DNA of 64,000 nt from Talpa occidentalis (GCF_014898055.3 NW_023601104.1:85729106-85793105); one strand, 5' to 3'; counted from the first letter of the stretch, positions 1 through 11,131 are shown. Made by a program: numbers and translations. The notes: generated by a model from the letters alone, not told the origin.

Positions 1-859
1 GCTTGTTCTTTAAAATTCTCTCAGCAGCATGCATTAACTTAGAAAACAAATTCCTTTTTTCTATTTTTCTATTTTCTATAAATCTTGTTCTAGTTTCTTC
101 CAACTTTGCATATACAATGGAAAGATTCAAAGTTATCCTGAATTTCCCCCATAGTAGTTATTTTTGACAAAATGCATCAATATCAATTTGTTGTTAAATC
201 TCAGTAGCATAACTAGTACAAACTTGGTGATGGGGAATTATTTTTAATTGAAGTAACATGAGTTATACCATAAACATTTCAAGGTGTTTGCTTATATCAA
301 TATCAAATAAAATTAAACTTACCATGTTTATTAAAATAGCACTTATAATATCATTTTAAGGTATGTATATCCAATAATTTTTCTATTAGTCTATTTTTCT
401 ATTTGATCTTCTAACTGGGTATATAAATACAATGATGTCTAGATGTTGAGATAATCTAACAATAGCAATTTCCAGAATTAAAGTGTTTTTTTTTTTCACA
501 TTTACCTTTTTCTGTATTCTTTGATGTTTTTATAATGGGCAAGTTTGATATTTTACTAAGGAATAAAGTAATTATTTTTCAGGAATTGTTGACACAAACA
601 TGTTTAGACAATAGATGATAATAACAGTGGTAAATGCATGGTAATAAAACAGTGTTAGATGCTTGTCATCTTTTACTATGGTTTCTACAATCACCTTGCT
701 ATAGCTATCCTTTGGACAATAACCCAATGATAATGATTCTGAATGTATAATATTGACATCAACTCTACATCTTGACTGAGGTGAGGATGGCAGGTAATTA
801 ACATAAAAACAACATTTTTTTATGTGAGATGTCTGCACATATAAATTCATTTTATATTC
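1..859. other. Unique A+T-rich DNA, no gene seen
   Basis: No repeat or coding signal is recognised here. The only open frame (572-850, minus) is short and resembles nothing I know. There are several short T and A runs. Confidence 0.5.
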
Positions 860-965
860 ATAGTAATCCTTGAAATTGAGGACATTAAAGTTCCATTTTA
901 CAGATGAAAAATAGGAAACTCACAGATATGCACTCAGTGTTGGAGCCAAGTTTTAGAAGCAACAC
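860..965 (-). repeat. MIR/L2-like ancient SINE fragment
   Basis: The stretch around 890-930 (CATTTTACAGATGAAAAATA, then GGAAACTCACAGA) matches the complement of the MIR core, which typically reads as a 'lower to zero, then lag' pattern of ATTTTACAGATGAGGAAACTGAG. It is strongly diverged and partial. It could be L2-associated rather than a true MIR. Confidence 0.4.
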
Positions 966-2357
966 CCCCGCCCACCGCCACCAGCAGCAGCCTCACCACT
1001 GCCACATATATACTTTGACATCTTGAAACTCTTCACATCTCTCTGAGAGTGGCTCATTCATGAATCATGACCCCCAAATTTCCCAGATCTCCATTTTCCA
1101 TGTGCTATGCACTCATTTATTCTATAAACTCTAAAATGTCAGAGTTGAACCTGCTATTACTATAAAAATTTTGACATCTTATGGTGGATTGACCAACATA
1201 TGATGTTAATAAGATGAATATTAGCATAAATGTCTTTCTCTTTGCACATATGAACCTAACTTTCTGCAGCCTCATTTTCCACATTTCATCTGAGTGTACG
1301 TGTCATTAGAAACAACTCATTGACATAATGTGTTCATTTGTGTGGACAGAGGGCCCAATCCAGACAACTGTGCAAACATTAAATGGTAACATAAAATAAA
1401 TTCTTAACATTATATATGAACGCTGAAATCAGTATATTTTGTGATGTGATGAGTGAGGGGGAAGTTCAAGGACATGAATGATTAGGTATTTAAGCAGATG
1501 TATAAAGGAATGGTATAGATGTGGGACATTGCACTATGTTTTAATTATTGACAAACTGAAGGGTGAAATGGTATCCTAGAAGATGCCCGAGTGAAGAAGA
1601 GTGGATTGTGTGTTGACCCGATATGGTTTGGAAAAAGGCTAAATCAGGATGGAAGGGATTGACAACAACAGTAAACATGTAAAATAAAGTCAGAATTGGG
1701 AGAGAAAGGGAGGAAGTGCTATAGTGTTTTTTGCAGTCTGCAACATAATGTGGCTAATGCATGAAATTCAGAAATAAAAAGGTGAAAAATAGCAAAATTG
1801 GAAGAGTTGGCATAGCTCCCTCACAGATCTCTGCAACAAGGACCATGTATTCATCCTTTAACCAACATCGATTAGCATTTTAGCAAAATTAAAGAAAATT
1901 TCATGTAGGACATGGATACAAAAATATAAAAGTGTCTTCTTTCCCATTTTTTTTTTGCATTAGTCCCCAAGGACAGGGTCCTTAACTTGCCCTGTACTGA
2001 AAATTCCAGTGTTGCATCCAGACACAAAATATTCTTTAACTTCAAAATTGATACATATGGAGACATACATGGCCACACCAAATTTAAATGCGGGTAAAAT
2101 GTAGACAGTTTTCCCTAGTTGTAAGAGCTCCATTTCACTTTGAATAAAATTCATTTGTCCTATCTTCTCCAAGAATCTGCATTATCAATAGTCTCTATCT
2201 GCCTCTAGAAAGACATGTCACTTTCTTTTAGTTTTCTGTCAATGTCTAAAATACATCAAATGGGTTAAAGAAAGCAGGGACCCTACTTAAAATTTGACAA
2301 ATAAAAGAAAAATAATGTGTCCATGCATACTCCATACTGTTCAGTACTGAGATAGAC
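966..2357. other. Unique DNA, no gene seen
   Basis: Nothing recognised. A short C-rich patch (965-1010) with CCACC and CAGCAG runs interrupts an otherwise A+T-rich stretch. Two overlapping minus-strand open frames (1872-2172) are short and have no recognisable product. Confidence 0.45.
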
Positions 2358-2369
2358 AGTACCTGCCAA

Positions 2370-2654
2370 GGGGGCCTCCCTGGTGGTGCAACGGGTTAAG
2401 ATGAAACCTATGAAGCAATCTGCAGCCACTGCAGCAGGAGTTCAATCCCTGGCAGCGAGGGAGCAATCCTCCTGGCACAGCAGACCTCTCCTGACTCTCC
2501 TGCTGCTCCCCTCAGCAGTGTACTTTGGTCAATCTGCCTGTTCTGTTACCCATTCTCTCTGGTGAATCCTCTCACCCCCCACACCTCTGGCCTATACCCG
2601 AGCTCTTATATGCATAAATAAATAAATCTTTAAAAAAAAAAAAACAACAAAGAA
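2370..2654 (+). repeat. tRNA-derived SINE, older type B
   Basis: This is a complete copy of the window's dominant SINE. It opens with GGGGCCTCCCTGGTGG, has a diverged tRNA-like head, the body motif ACCTCTCCTG followed by CTGCTCCCCTCAGCAG, and ends in AATAAATAAATCTTT plus an A-rich tail. Perfect 12-bp target-site duplications AGTACCTGCCAA lie at 2358-2369 and 2655-2666. That proves insertion by target-primed reverse transcription. The tail reads GGCCTATACCCGAGCTCTTATATGC-like, which marks type B. CpGs in the promoter boxes are lost, so it is probably inactive. Confidence 0.93.
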
Positions 2655-2705
2655 AGTACCTGCCAAACGGCCATTGATATTTCAGTTCTGAGGAAGAAGG
2701 TGCCT

Positions 2706-3450
2706 GTAGTAGACTGAATAATGACCTCAAGTAAAAGGAAAAGGAGGGGCCTCCCTGGTGGCACAGGGGTTAAACACAGCACTATCAAGCTATCGCCAGC
2801 CACTGCAGCACTAGTTCAGTCCCTGGCCAGCCAGGGAGCAATCCACAAGGCACAGAAGACCTCTCCTGCCTCCCTGCTGCTCCCCTCAGCAGTGTATTTC
2901 AGTCAGTCTGCCTGTTTTGCTCCCCATTGTCTCTGGTAAATCCTCTCACCCCTTGCACCTCTGGCTTACACCCCAGTGCTTATATGCATAAATAAATAAA
3001 TCTTTAAAAAAAAAAGAAAAAGGAAAAGGAATTTTTATGGTCCTAGAATCTTTGACTTTATTTGGGGAAAAAAAAAAATCTCTGCAGGTGTACTTAAATT
3101 TAAAATCTTAAGATGAGCTTACTCTGAATTATCCAGATAGATGCTAAGTCCAATAATACATGTCCTTATAAAATATAGACAAGGAGGAGACAGAAACAAA
3201 AGAGAAAGTGATGTGAAAACAGAAGCTGATGTGGAGTTTATGGGGCCATGGGTCAAATCCATGGAATGCCCACAGCCATCAGAAGCTAAAAGAAGCAAGC
3301 AAAAGTGCCTGTGACCCTTCAGAGGGAACAGGGCCCTGCTCAAACCTTGATTTTAGACTTTTGTCCTGAGTGATGAGAGAACAAATTCTGTTGTTTTTAG
3401 CCACCCAGTTTCTGTGAATATGCAATTCCTAATAAAGAGACAGATGTAGC
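2706..3450 (+). repeat. MLT1-type MaLR LTR, split by a SINE
   Basis: The sequence at 2706-2740 (TGTAGTAGACTGAATAATGA) and 3018-3440 reads as an MLT1-family LTR in sense orientation. Recognisable blocks are the opening 'AGACTGAATAATG', a central 'TGAATTATCCAGATAG', 'CCTTATAAAATATAGACAAGGAGGAGACAG', 'CACAGCCATCAGAAGCTA', 'CAAACCTTGATTTTAGACTT', and the terminal 'TTGTTTTTAGCCACCCAGTTT'. A SINE (2746-3017) sits inside it. No internal retroviral genes flank it, so it is a solo LTR. Exact 5' and 3' ends are approximate. Confidence 0.8.
2746..3017 (+). repeat. tRNA-derived SINE type B nested in MLT1
   Basis: Complete SINE beginning GGGCCTCCCTGGTGGCACAG and ending AATAAATAAATCTTT plus A tail. The 13-bp duplication AAAAGGAAAAGGA flanks it at 2733-2745 and 3018-3030. 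MLT1 sequence continues on both sides, so this insertion is younger than the LTR. Type B tail (CTTACACCCCAGTGC-like) and few CpGs. Confidence 0.93.
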
Positions 3451-4089
3451 AGGCACTTAGAAATTTAGTGATCACGATTATTTAACTGTCTCTGTTCTAA
3501 AATTATACTCAATAAGCAATCATTTCATTATGTATTAGTTAATTAAGTAGTTCTCTCAGAAGTCTACAAGAGTCATTTTTGATGGGAAGAAAAAACAATC
3601 AGTAGCAATCCACAAAGTAAAAGTAGGTGATTGTTTATATGGTAGGATTATTCTTTTGCTCCAAATTGTTCCTCTTGCCACTCCACTAAGATAGGTCCCC
3701 AAACAGTCATTCCTTGGTACAGTATTTTAATTACAGAATAATTTTCCAGGCTACCCTAACTAAAGTACAAACAATATAGCTAAAAAGGATGATTTTTACC
3801 TATTGTGTTGCATTCACTATGTATTAGTGAGAAGAAAAAAATCAAGGCTGTTTAATTTCTAGCATGGAGGACAGAAATAAGGCAAGCAAATGAAAATTCA
3901 CTGGCAAATCAGGATCACATTTTAGCAAATAAACTGTTTTGGTAGCTCTTGAATACAAATGAGTTCTCAATGATGGAAAATCAATTCTTTTTAATATATA
4001 TTATCAAACGTTTTTTACAGTTTCCTTAAGGAATTAAAAGTAAACTCTGACCCAGTAATTGAAGTGAAATAGGTTATACTCTGTCTAGA
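3451..4089. other. Unique DNA, no gene seen
   Basis: No repeat family, exon or structural feature recognised between the MLT1 and the next SINE. Confidence 0.45.
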
Positions 4090-4105
4090 AAAAGACAATG
4101 GAATG

Positions 4106-4400
4106 GGGCCTCCCCGGTGGCGCAGCAGTTGAGCTCTGGGTTGCGAAACTGCCCGCAGCCTCTGCAGTGCCGGTTCGATCCCCGGCTGCTCCCCGGCCAC
4201 CAGAGGAGGGTCCCACATGGCGCGCAGACCTCTCCTGCCGCCCGCTGCTCCCCTCAGCAGTGTACTTCGGTCCTTCTGCCTGCTCTGCTCCCCGCTCTGG
4301 CTCTGGTGAATTCTCTCACCCTCCCAAGCTTCTGACTGTACCCAGTGCTTGTATAAATAAATAAATAAATAAATAAATCTTTAAAAAAAAAAAAAAAAAA
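4106..4400 (+). repeat. tRNA-derived SINE, young type A
   Basis: This is one of the best preserved copies. Pol III promoter boxes are visible: A box TGGCGCAGCAG at 4118-4128 and B box GGTTCGATCCC at 4172-4182. Many CpGs survive (GGTGGCGCAG, GGTTCGATCC, ATGGCGCGCAG), which implies recent insertion because methylated CpG decays quickly. The body carries ACCTCTCCTG and CTGCTCCCCTCAGCAG; the tail is GACTGTACCCAGTGCTTG, then (AAAT)n, TCTTT and about 20 A. A perfect 16-bp duplication AAAAGACAATGGAATG lies at 4090-4105 and 4401-4416. An 88-codon open frame runs through it by chance. Confidence 0.96.
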
Positions 4401-4611
4401 AAAAGACAATGGAATGAACCCTACTTTTTGTTTTGTGAAAGCTCTACCTCATAATAGCAGCAGACTGGAGATACTACTTAGTTAAAACTTCTTCTTGAAG
4501 AATTGAAAACACGATTTTGCCAATTGCACTCTCCTGTACAGGGATACAATCAAACTATGCAGAGAGTGAACATCTAGCATCAACGGGCTATATGATATAC
4601 ACAATAGAAAA

Positions 4612-4825
4612 GTTTAATTCAACAACGTATATTAATCACTTATCACAAAATCAAGTATAGATACATCTCATTAAATTGTGACCTTTATTATCATCATAAT
4701 TGTCATCATCTGTTTTCCATATTTAGCAAAGTTGACAATTATGATGAAGATAATAAAAAGGTTACCAATTAATGAGATATATCCATACTTGATTTTGTGA
4801 TAATATATATGTTGTTGAATTAAAC
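4612..4825. repeat. 214-bp imperfect palindrome (possible MITE)
   Basis: Two arms of about 90-95 bp are near-complementary. The left starts GTTTAATTCAACAAC at 4612 and the right ends GTTGTTGAATTAAAC at 4825. Inner matching blocks include ATCACAAAATCAAGTAT with its complement ATACTTGATTTTGTGAT, and CATAATTGTCA with TGACAATTATG. The arms are separated by about 25-30 nt around 4708-4732. A few substitutions and one gap of about 7 nt break the pairing. This fits an old palindromic DNA transposon relic or an inverted duplication. I found no convincing target-site duplication. Confidence 0.85.
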
Positions 4826-5063
4826 AAATTTCAGGATAATTGGTTCCTTCTTGCAGCTTTCTCCACTAAACAGTGTTCAATGATTCTACACAACTCTTTG
4901 ATTGGTCTTAATGATACACACTAATGTTATACATGCCACACTTACTAGAAAATAAACTAGAATTTTTTTTTTTTGTATTTATACCACCTAAAATTCAGAA
5001 CGCAGATTCTCACTAACTTGTTCACGTTCAATCTATTTTATGAGTTTATTTCTTTGGAGCCAT

Positions 5064-5109
<46 letters not shown>

Positions 5110-5563
5110 ATGTAGCATATTTACCCTTTATCTGAGATTAATTTAAAATATATTATAATCAAAATATTTACTATTTCCTTCTTCATAAACTGGGACTGTA
5201 GTTCTTCCAAGCTAGTTCTATACAAGAAATGAATAAATCTAGGCCCAGCAATCATGTATATTGACCATTTCCATAACTACATTCACATTACGAATTTCTA
5301 AAGAACAGCATAAAAGAGCACATGCTGGTGTTCTACCCACATTCTCTCCTTAATATCTCCAACCATCTCCTTTAGGACAAGACCTCTGACTGTTAGTAAT
5401 GCTACCCTGAGTTCCTACAGCATCTCTGTTAGTCCAATTGGCAAGGTGTCTTTATTTGTAGATGATTATTTCTCTTTCATCTGGTCTTTCTCACCTAGAG
5501 GAGAAACACTCTCTAAGTTTATGTCTATTATATTTATCTCCAATTGTCAAAATTTCCCTATAA
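4826..5563. other. Unique DNA with a CA/TA microsatellite
   Basis: Apart from the dinucleotide tract at 5066-5110, nothing is recognised. No exon-like open frame is present. Confidence 0.45.
5066..5110. repeat. (AC)n-(AT)n microsatellite
   Basis: About 15 AC units (5066-5097) pass directly into about 6 AT units (5097-5109). A compound dinucleotide repeat, probably polymorphic in length. Confidence 0.95.
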
Positions 5564-5632
5564 CTCACACCTTGCACCTCTGGCCTATACCCCAGTTCTT
5601 ATATGTATAAATGAATCTTTTTTTTTTTTTAA
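5564..5632 (+). repeat. 3' fragment of type B SINE
   Basis: Only the SINE tail is present: CTTGCACCTCTGGCCTATAC, CCCAGTTCTTATATG, ATAAATGAATCTTT and a T-rich end. The tRNA-derived head and the body are missing, so the copy is 5' truncated or has been deleted. Confidence 0.75.
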
Positions 5633-6379
5633 AGACTGCCTCAATAAAAAAATAAATACTTTTCAAAAGTACAAATGGTGGTAGCTTTTCAACTTCCTGA
5701 GTAATTTAGAACTTTTTGTGCAAAAGCTGATATTTTCACTTTGACTGGAGGATACTACTTATTGTTTCTATACACACTGGTGTCCTTAATTGAATGGGCA
5801 ATGGAAGGCCACTTAAATTGGTTTACCTTCAGTAAATATGTCATGGACTGCCAACATCTGGTTTATAAAGAAGTCTCAATAATTTTGTAGAAAATAGACT
5901 GGGAATGAGTTGCACCAGCTGCCACCAAGCAACCCACCTAAATCTTCTATCAGTTATGCCATCTGATTAATACAGTAATCCTGACTTCCATTTATGGACT
6001 AAATAGCATTATTTTCTTTACTCACTGACTGGGTTAACACCTGATACTTTCAAATATCAGGTTCAAATACTATTCATTTAAATTGACCTTATATTTAAAA
6101 TTTAATTTTAATGCTCATAATGAGATGATTTTTAATTTTTAAATATATATTAATTGTGTTAATATTGCTTTGTCATGTCCATTGTAGACTGGTAGGCATA
6201 ACAAACCTGAAATTCTTTTGGATCTTCTATCAGTAAATATATTATTATAAACCTAATTTTGAGTATTTTCATAATAAATCAAAAATATCTCAGTATTATA
6301 ATCAATGAAGAGTGTGTGTTGACAACTGAGATGCGAGCTGTTGGATGAGCCAAGTCAGGTCATTCTTTATTTCTTTATC
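5633..6379. other. Unique A+T-rich DNA, no gene seen
   Basis: Nothing recognised. Confidence 0.4.
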
Positions 6380-6550
6380 ACTTACTAGCAAAACAACCTT
6401 GACAACACTGCAAAGTGTCTAAGTCCTCATCTGTAAAATGGGGTTATTCAGAGTCTTACGTTAGGTATGCTCATAGTATTTGTATATATAGATGGGTAAA
6501 GCATAGTAGGGCCTTTATAATAGGTTAGTTCCTGCCTTTATAAGTGACAA
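6380..6550 (+). repeat. MIR element
   Basis: The order 'TTATCACTTACTAGC ... CAACCTTGACAACACTGCAAAG ... TCTAAGTCCTCATCTGTAAAATGGGG' matches the sense MIR core (TTACTAGCTGTGTGACCTTGGGCAAG, then CTCATCTGTAAAATGGGG). It is diverged, as expected of an element fixed before the placental radiation. Confidence 0.75.
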
Positions 6551-7359
6551 TAGCTTCCTTCTCATCCCTAGCATCTCCATCGCAACATCCCTCTGCCTGG
6601 TTGAGAACAAAGAAAACTTAAATTTGGTTTTTAATAATTCAGCTGGATCATTTACAATGTGTTTTATTTTCTTAAAAATGTGTATGAGTGTAGTATTATA
6701 ACTAGATAAAATAACAGTTCTTAGAATAGTGTTATTGAATAATACAGTATTTTGTTTCTGAGCATACCAGTTTTGAATGTATTATCCCCAAGTTGTATTT
6801 CCCAGAAGGGTTCCACTGTTTTCATATTTACATTTTGATGGTAACATGATAAAAAATAAGCTCGGCTTTTCCAAGACTTTTATTTTTAGACATTTTACCT
6901 GTAAGTCTTTAAGAGAGCTACATTTAAAGTTTAAAGTCAAGGTGAGTCATTTGTTTGCACACACCATGGGAATTCACATGATAAACCATGTTCTTTAGAG
7001 ACAATTTGCCTATAATTCACAGAATATACGATAGCAAGATGTGTTAGAACTTAAAATCGGGAGTCACTTATTTAAAAGTCACAGACCATAAGTTTTCCTA
7101 TATTTTTTTCACAGATAGAGTATTTCTCTCGATTTAAAATTTTTCCCCAAAAATATCCTGAGACATCAATTTGCATCATGAACTAATGGCAACAATTTTG
7201 TCCTAAGTCCCTGAGGAATAAAAAAGACACTGTCAGAATTTTGGCTGAGATTCCCATTGTATTAATTTTCTACATAAGAACCAGTTGAAAAGTGATGCTT
7301 CCAGTGACATAGATGGAGGTCTTCTAATACCAACTTGTATTTGCTGTCCTTTAAAGGTA
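6551..7359. other. Unique DNA, no gene seen
   Basis: Two short plus-strand open frames lie here (6777-6998; start of 7335-7547), without recognisable protein features. Confidence 0.4.
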
Positions 7360-7575
7360 AAGTTTTTCTTGCACCCCAGACATTTAAAGCAATTGGAAAT
7401 CTCCTGATTGACTTGGGTACTTACTCGACTTTACATCAAACGAATAACCAATCGAAAACAAGCGGCACTCTGACTGCCAATCTTCACCTCCGAGGTGAAA
7501 TCTCAGTCAATAAATGGCTCCTGTTGGAAACTGTGAGTGACATTTAACTAAGGAGTGCAAAGTGCGTGGCTATAT
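7360..7575. other. CpG-bearing non-repeat block, possible conserved element
   Basis: About 140 bp (7426-7566) holds six CpGs outside any SINE, in a neighbourhood where CpG is otherwise rare. It also contains CCAAT at 7448-7452 and a perfect inverted repeat TTCACCT-CCG-AGGTGAA at 7483-7499. No repeat family is recognised. Retained CpGs and an arm resembling nuclear-receptor or E-box/ZEB half sites suggest, but do not prove, a constrained regulatory element. A 70-codon open frame (7335-7547) overlaps but looks unlike any protein I know. Confidence 0.3.
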
Positions 7576-8234
7576 TTTTGACACCATTCCTCCCACACAA
7601 CTGTCAGCAAGTCTGAATTAACACTGGAAGTCTATATAGATTTCAGTGATGGATGAAGATATTTAAGCCACATCACAGAACCTTGGAAGTAATGGGTTTG
7701 TTCAGATGCCTATATATTTGTGTTACCTCATTTGGTTTTGTTTACCCATCTTCCTTTGTCACCATAGACACCGTTATAAAATTCATATACATTTCTCATA
7801 TACAGTATGCTACATATTCCCCTAAGAAAGCATTTGGAGTTGTTGCTTTTATATAACAAATATCCTTTGTGTCAGATCAGCATTTTATGTACACCAAAAT
7901 CAAAATATTACTGACTGGAAAGTCTGGCTGATATTATTAGATAATAAGCTGTTTGCAATTTTCTGTATTTTATTTCAGGTATATCCTAAAAGGTATTTTC
8001 TTCTATGTCCTCTTCCCTCATCCTTTTCCTTAGGCATTCAGAAGTTGACGATGTGAGGACTAATTATGCAGCGATGCTGTTAACACAGATCAGGAATGAG
8101 TATGTAAACTGCAAACTCTTCCTGATTGTATAGTCTGGGAGACAGCACCTTGCACAGTGCAGTGGGTTCTGGGAACATATTCCCAGGTAACTTGCTGAAC
8201 TCATTTATTGCTAAATGAAAAACACTCTAGATTC
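7576..8234. other. Unique DNA, no gene seen
   Basis: Nothing recognised. Confidence 0.4.
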
Positions 8235-8500
8235 CATTAAACTGTTTTTGTAAAGGGTCAAATAGTAAATATTTTAGTCTTCGTCACTACTCAGATCCAC
8301 GATTCTTTGCAAGAGCAGTCACAAATGACATGCAAACTGATAGGTGCAGTTATATTCTGATTATTTAATGACACTGGACTTCAATTTTGTATAACTCAAT
8401 GTGTGATAAAAATTCTTATTCTGATGCTTTTTAAATAATAGAAGTGTGAAAAAAATCCTCATCCCAAGGGGCATACAAAAACAGCTAAATGGCTAAGTTT
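8235..8500. mobile_element. hAT-type DNA transposon fossil
   Basis: 'TTTTTGTAAAGGGTCAAATAGTAAATATTTTAG' at 8248-8280, 'CACTACTCAG', 'TTCTTTGCAAGAGCAGTCAC', 'AATGACACTGGACTT' and 'GGGGCATACAAAAACAG' near 8467-8485 match in order a common non-autonomous hAT family (arms reading AAAGGGCCAGATAGTAAATATTTTAGGC and GGGCCATACAAAAACAGG). It has no transposase. I do not assign a family name. Confidence 0.75.
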
Positions 8501-10689
8501 AATACATGGACCAATGTTTGTGAGATCTCGATTTTATGTAGTTAAAAAATTGTTGTGCCCAATTATCACTCACAACCATTCAAGAATCAGTCAAGACCAC
8601 ATTAATTGTTGGTCATTGCAAAAATCAAAGTGAGAAAATATGATTTCATTATAATCAGAGAATGAGAGTCACATGACTGGTGTAGTCATTCACTTTTTGA
8701 TTTAATTTCTATATACACCTAGAATTTTTCTGGGCTTTTGTGAAGTCTTAGAAATGAGCAAGGCAAAAATGACCTTCAGTTTTAGTCTTTGCAAAAATCA
8801 TCTTCCAGTTGTCAGTATCAATGTGTTCAGTCCACTCTGAAAAAGCTTGTGTTATGTAAGTGATGAATGTTCTGTTTTGAAATAATCTGTTCATGATGAA
8901 GTATTTTCTACTCCTCTTGATGAGCTAAACCAGGTAAAATTTACACATATATTTGGCTGTGATAATTGGTATTTCTGTTGCTATTATAGCTTGCCTTTTT
9001 AATTTTGGTTTCCAAAGCAGATTTTTAAAGGTTAAAGATATTTGAATAAAAATTATCTTTTAATATTTCACTTTTATTGAAAAAAATTTTGAAGTAACTT
9101 GTGGTCTATGCAGGTAGAAATATTTACTTCACCTGTGACTGACAAAAATTCATTTTAGATCAGAAAATTACAAAAATGAATTACAAATTTGCTTTCTGAA
9201 TATCAGGAAATTAAACAGTATGAGAAGCTTTTACTTTTTTAATGGTTGATTTATTATCATCTTCTATTGGAAAAGGGTTAGAGGAAAACTATTCAATTCT
9301 GGGGTTAGCCAAACAGATGTTTGACCAACTCATATTTATTCTAAAGAAAAATCAAAACCTCAGATGTTATAGAAGCTTACCTCAGGAATCTGAACCAATT
9401 TCTTAAAACCTCCTCTGATTCCTCACCTATTTTCAGATTCAAGATCCAACTCATAAATCTGATGCTAGAATATTTGTTGATTAATCATTTTATTTTCTAG
9501 ACATATTTGACAATTTCACATGTCAAAAACCCTAATTCATCATAATTTGTTTTATATGGAAAATATCCAGTAGATTTTTTTAAGTTTATTAAATGTAAGA
9601 GGAAAAAGAATTGCAGCAAGTCAATTACTATTTTATTTTCCAGTGTTTCCCCACATGATAAAAAAGTAAGCTTTATTATAAATGAGATGGAAAGTGTTTT
9701 TAATGAAGTTGGATTATTACTGTTTTCACTGAGAGGAAATTTTGCCAAATGCTTTAAAAAAAAAAAAAAGCACAGTGATCCTATTTTCATTATGGACATT
9801 AAAGTATATGGAAAATGCAGCAATGCAAAGATGTTTCATCCAACAATCTCATTCTAATAAATTGTTGAATTAGATGAGGGGTCTGATTAACTTCTCTTTA
9901 ATGCTTAAGAAGAATAAATAAATCCTTAGGCTAAAGGTGAAGGGTCAAAATACATCAGAGTTTTCTAGACATTTTTCTTATGAATTTAACTGAAAAACAT
10001 AATATTAGACAAATTTGGCAATGATGCTATTCCTCATTGCACCCTTATAGGAAGTTAATGTGATTGCAAGCAACAGATGCATATAATATGTGAGGCTTTT
10101 CCCTAAAAAATAAAGCAGCCATGGAGACTCTTAAAGCTCTGTATTTTGGTATAGTCCTACAGACCTAGCTCAGTGCTGTGATATATTGGTTTTACATAGT
10201 AGTGTACTGGATGGTTCATTGGGGAAGTTAATGATTGCCAAGAAAATAAAAGGCTATTATGATTTAATTTTAGTAAAGAGCTATCATCCTTTCATGCGAG
10301 GACTAGTTCACTGTTCAGTTTCCCTCTTATATTGGGCACACACCTGGACTCATTTTTCAGGTCGCTTTTTATTTAGATGAGGCCATATGTATGACTGAAA
10401 TCTAGCCAAACGAATGTGTGTGGTTTGATATGCACCACTGCTCAGTCAATCCATAAAAACCTCATATGATCCTTCTCAATCTTCTCATATTCTTTATCCC
10501 TCTTTTTCTCTCAGTTCCCTTTTGCCAACTGAAATCAATGTCCCAGGTGATCATGTAACAATGTGTTAATTATAGCAGAGCCTTCATTTTGGGATCTTGC
10601 ATGACTGCATGGACTACAGGGGATTCTTTTTTTCCATCTTCATTCCAATTGTACTTATAGTATGTAAAAGAAAAAAAATAGCTGTAGTG
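8501..10689. other. Unique A+T-rich DNA, no gene seen
   Basis: A 2.2-kb stretch without recognised repeats. It has an A13 run near 9755. The 108-codon minus-strand frame 9497-9823 is A+T-driven (Phe/Leu/Lys-rich) and unlike a known protein. A CR1/L2-age repeat could be hidden by divergence. Confidence 0.4.
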
Positions 10690-11052
10690 TCCAAGCATCA
10701 AGATTAAAGCCACAGACAAAAGAATGGGCCAAGACTTCTATCTTACACCACACACAAAAATCATCTCAAAACAGATTAAAGACTTGAATGTAAGACCTGA
10801 AATAATAAAATTTCTAAAAGAAAACAGAGGCACTAAATTCCTTGACTTGGGGTTGGCAATCATTTGTTAGCTTTGACACCCAAAATAGAGAAAACAAAAG
10901 CAAAATAAATAAGTCAGACTACATCAAACTAGAAAGGTACACTGTTAGTGGGAATGTAGGGTGGTCCAGCCCCTATGGAAAAACAGTACAGACATTCTCA
11001 AAGTATTGAAAATATAACTACCATATGACCCACAATTCCACTCCTAGGTGAA
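10690..11052 (+). mobile_element. 5'-truncated old L1 (ORF2 end and 3' UTR)
   Basis: Translation around 10745-10860 gives fragments such as KIISKQIKDLNVRPEIIKFLKEN, interrupted by stops; these correspond to the C-terminal part of L1 ORF2p. Further on, 'CACTGTTAGTGGGAATGTAG', 'CCCCTATGGAAAAACAGTAC' and 'ACTACCATATGACCCACAATTCC' match the L1 segment next to the 3' end. It is inactive: it lacks the endonuclease and reverse transcriptase domains and has frame breaks. Confidence 0.8.
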
Positions 11053-11131
11053 CCCCTACCCAAACCCTGCACCTCTGGCCTATACCCCAGCACTTATATG
11101 CAAAAATAAATAAATCTTAAAAAAAAAAGTA
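11053..11131 (+). repeat. 3' fragment of type B SINE
   Basis: GCACCTCTGGCCTATACCCC, AGCACTTATATGC, AAATAAATAAATCTTA and an A run form the SINE tail. It abuts the L1 fragment directly, with no SINE head. Either a 5'-truncated SINE inserted here or template switching joined L1 and SINE sequence. Confidence 0.7.

Noticed and set aside
4118..4182. A functional tRNA gene from the A and B boxes
   Set aside because: The boxes belong to a SINE head, repeated across the window; there is no complete cloverleaf or proper acceptor stem.
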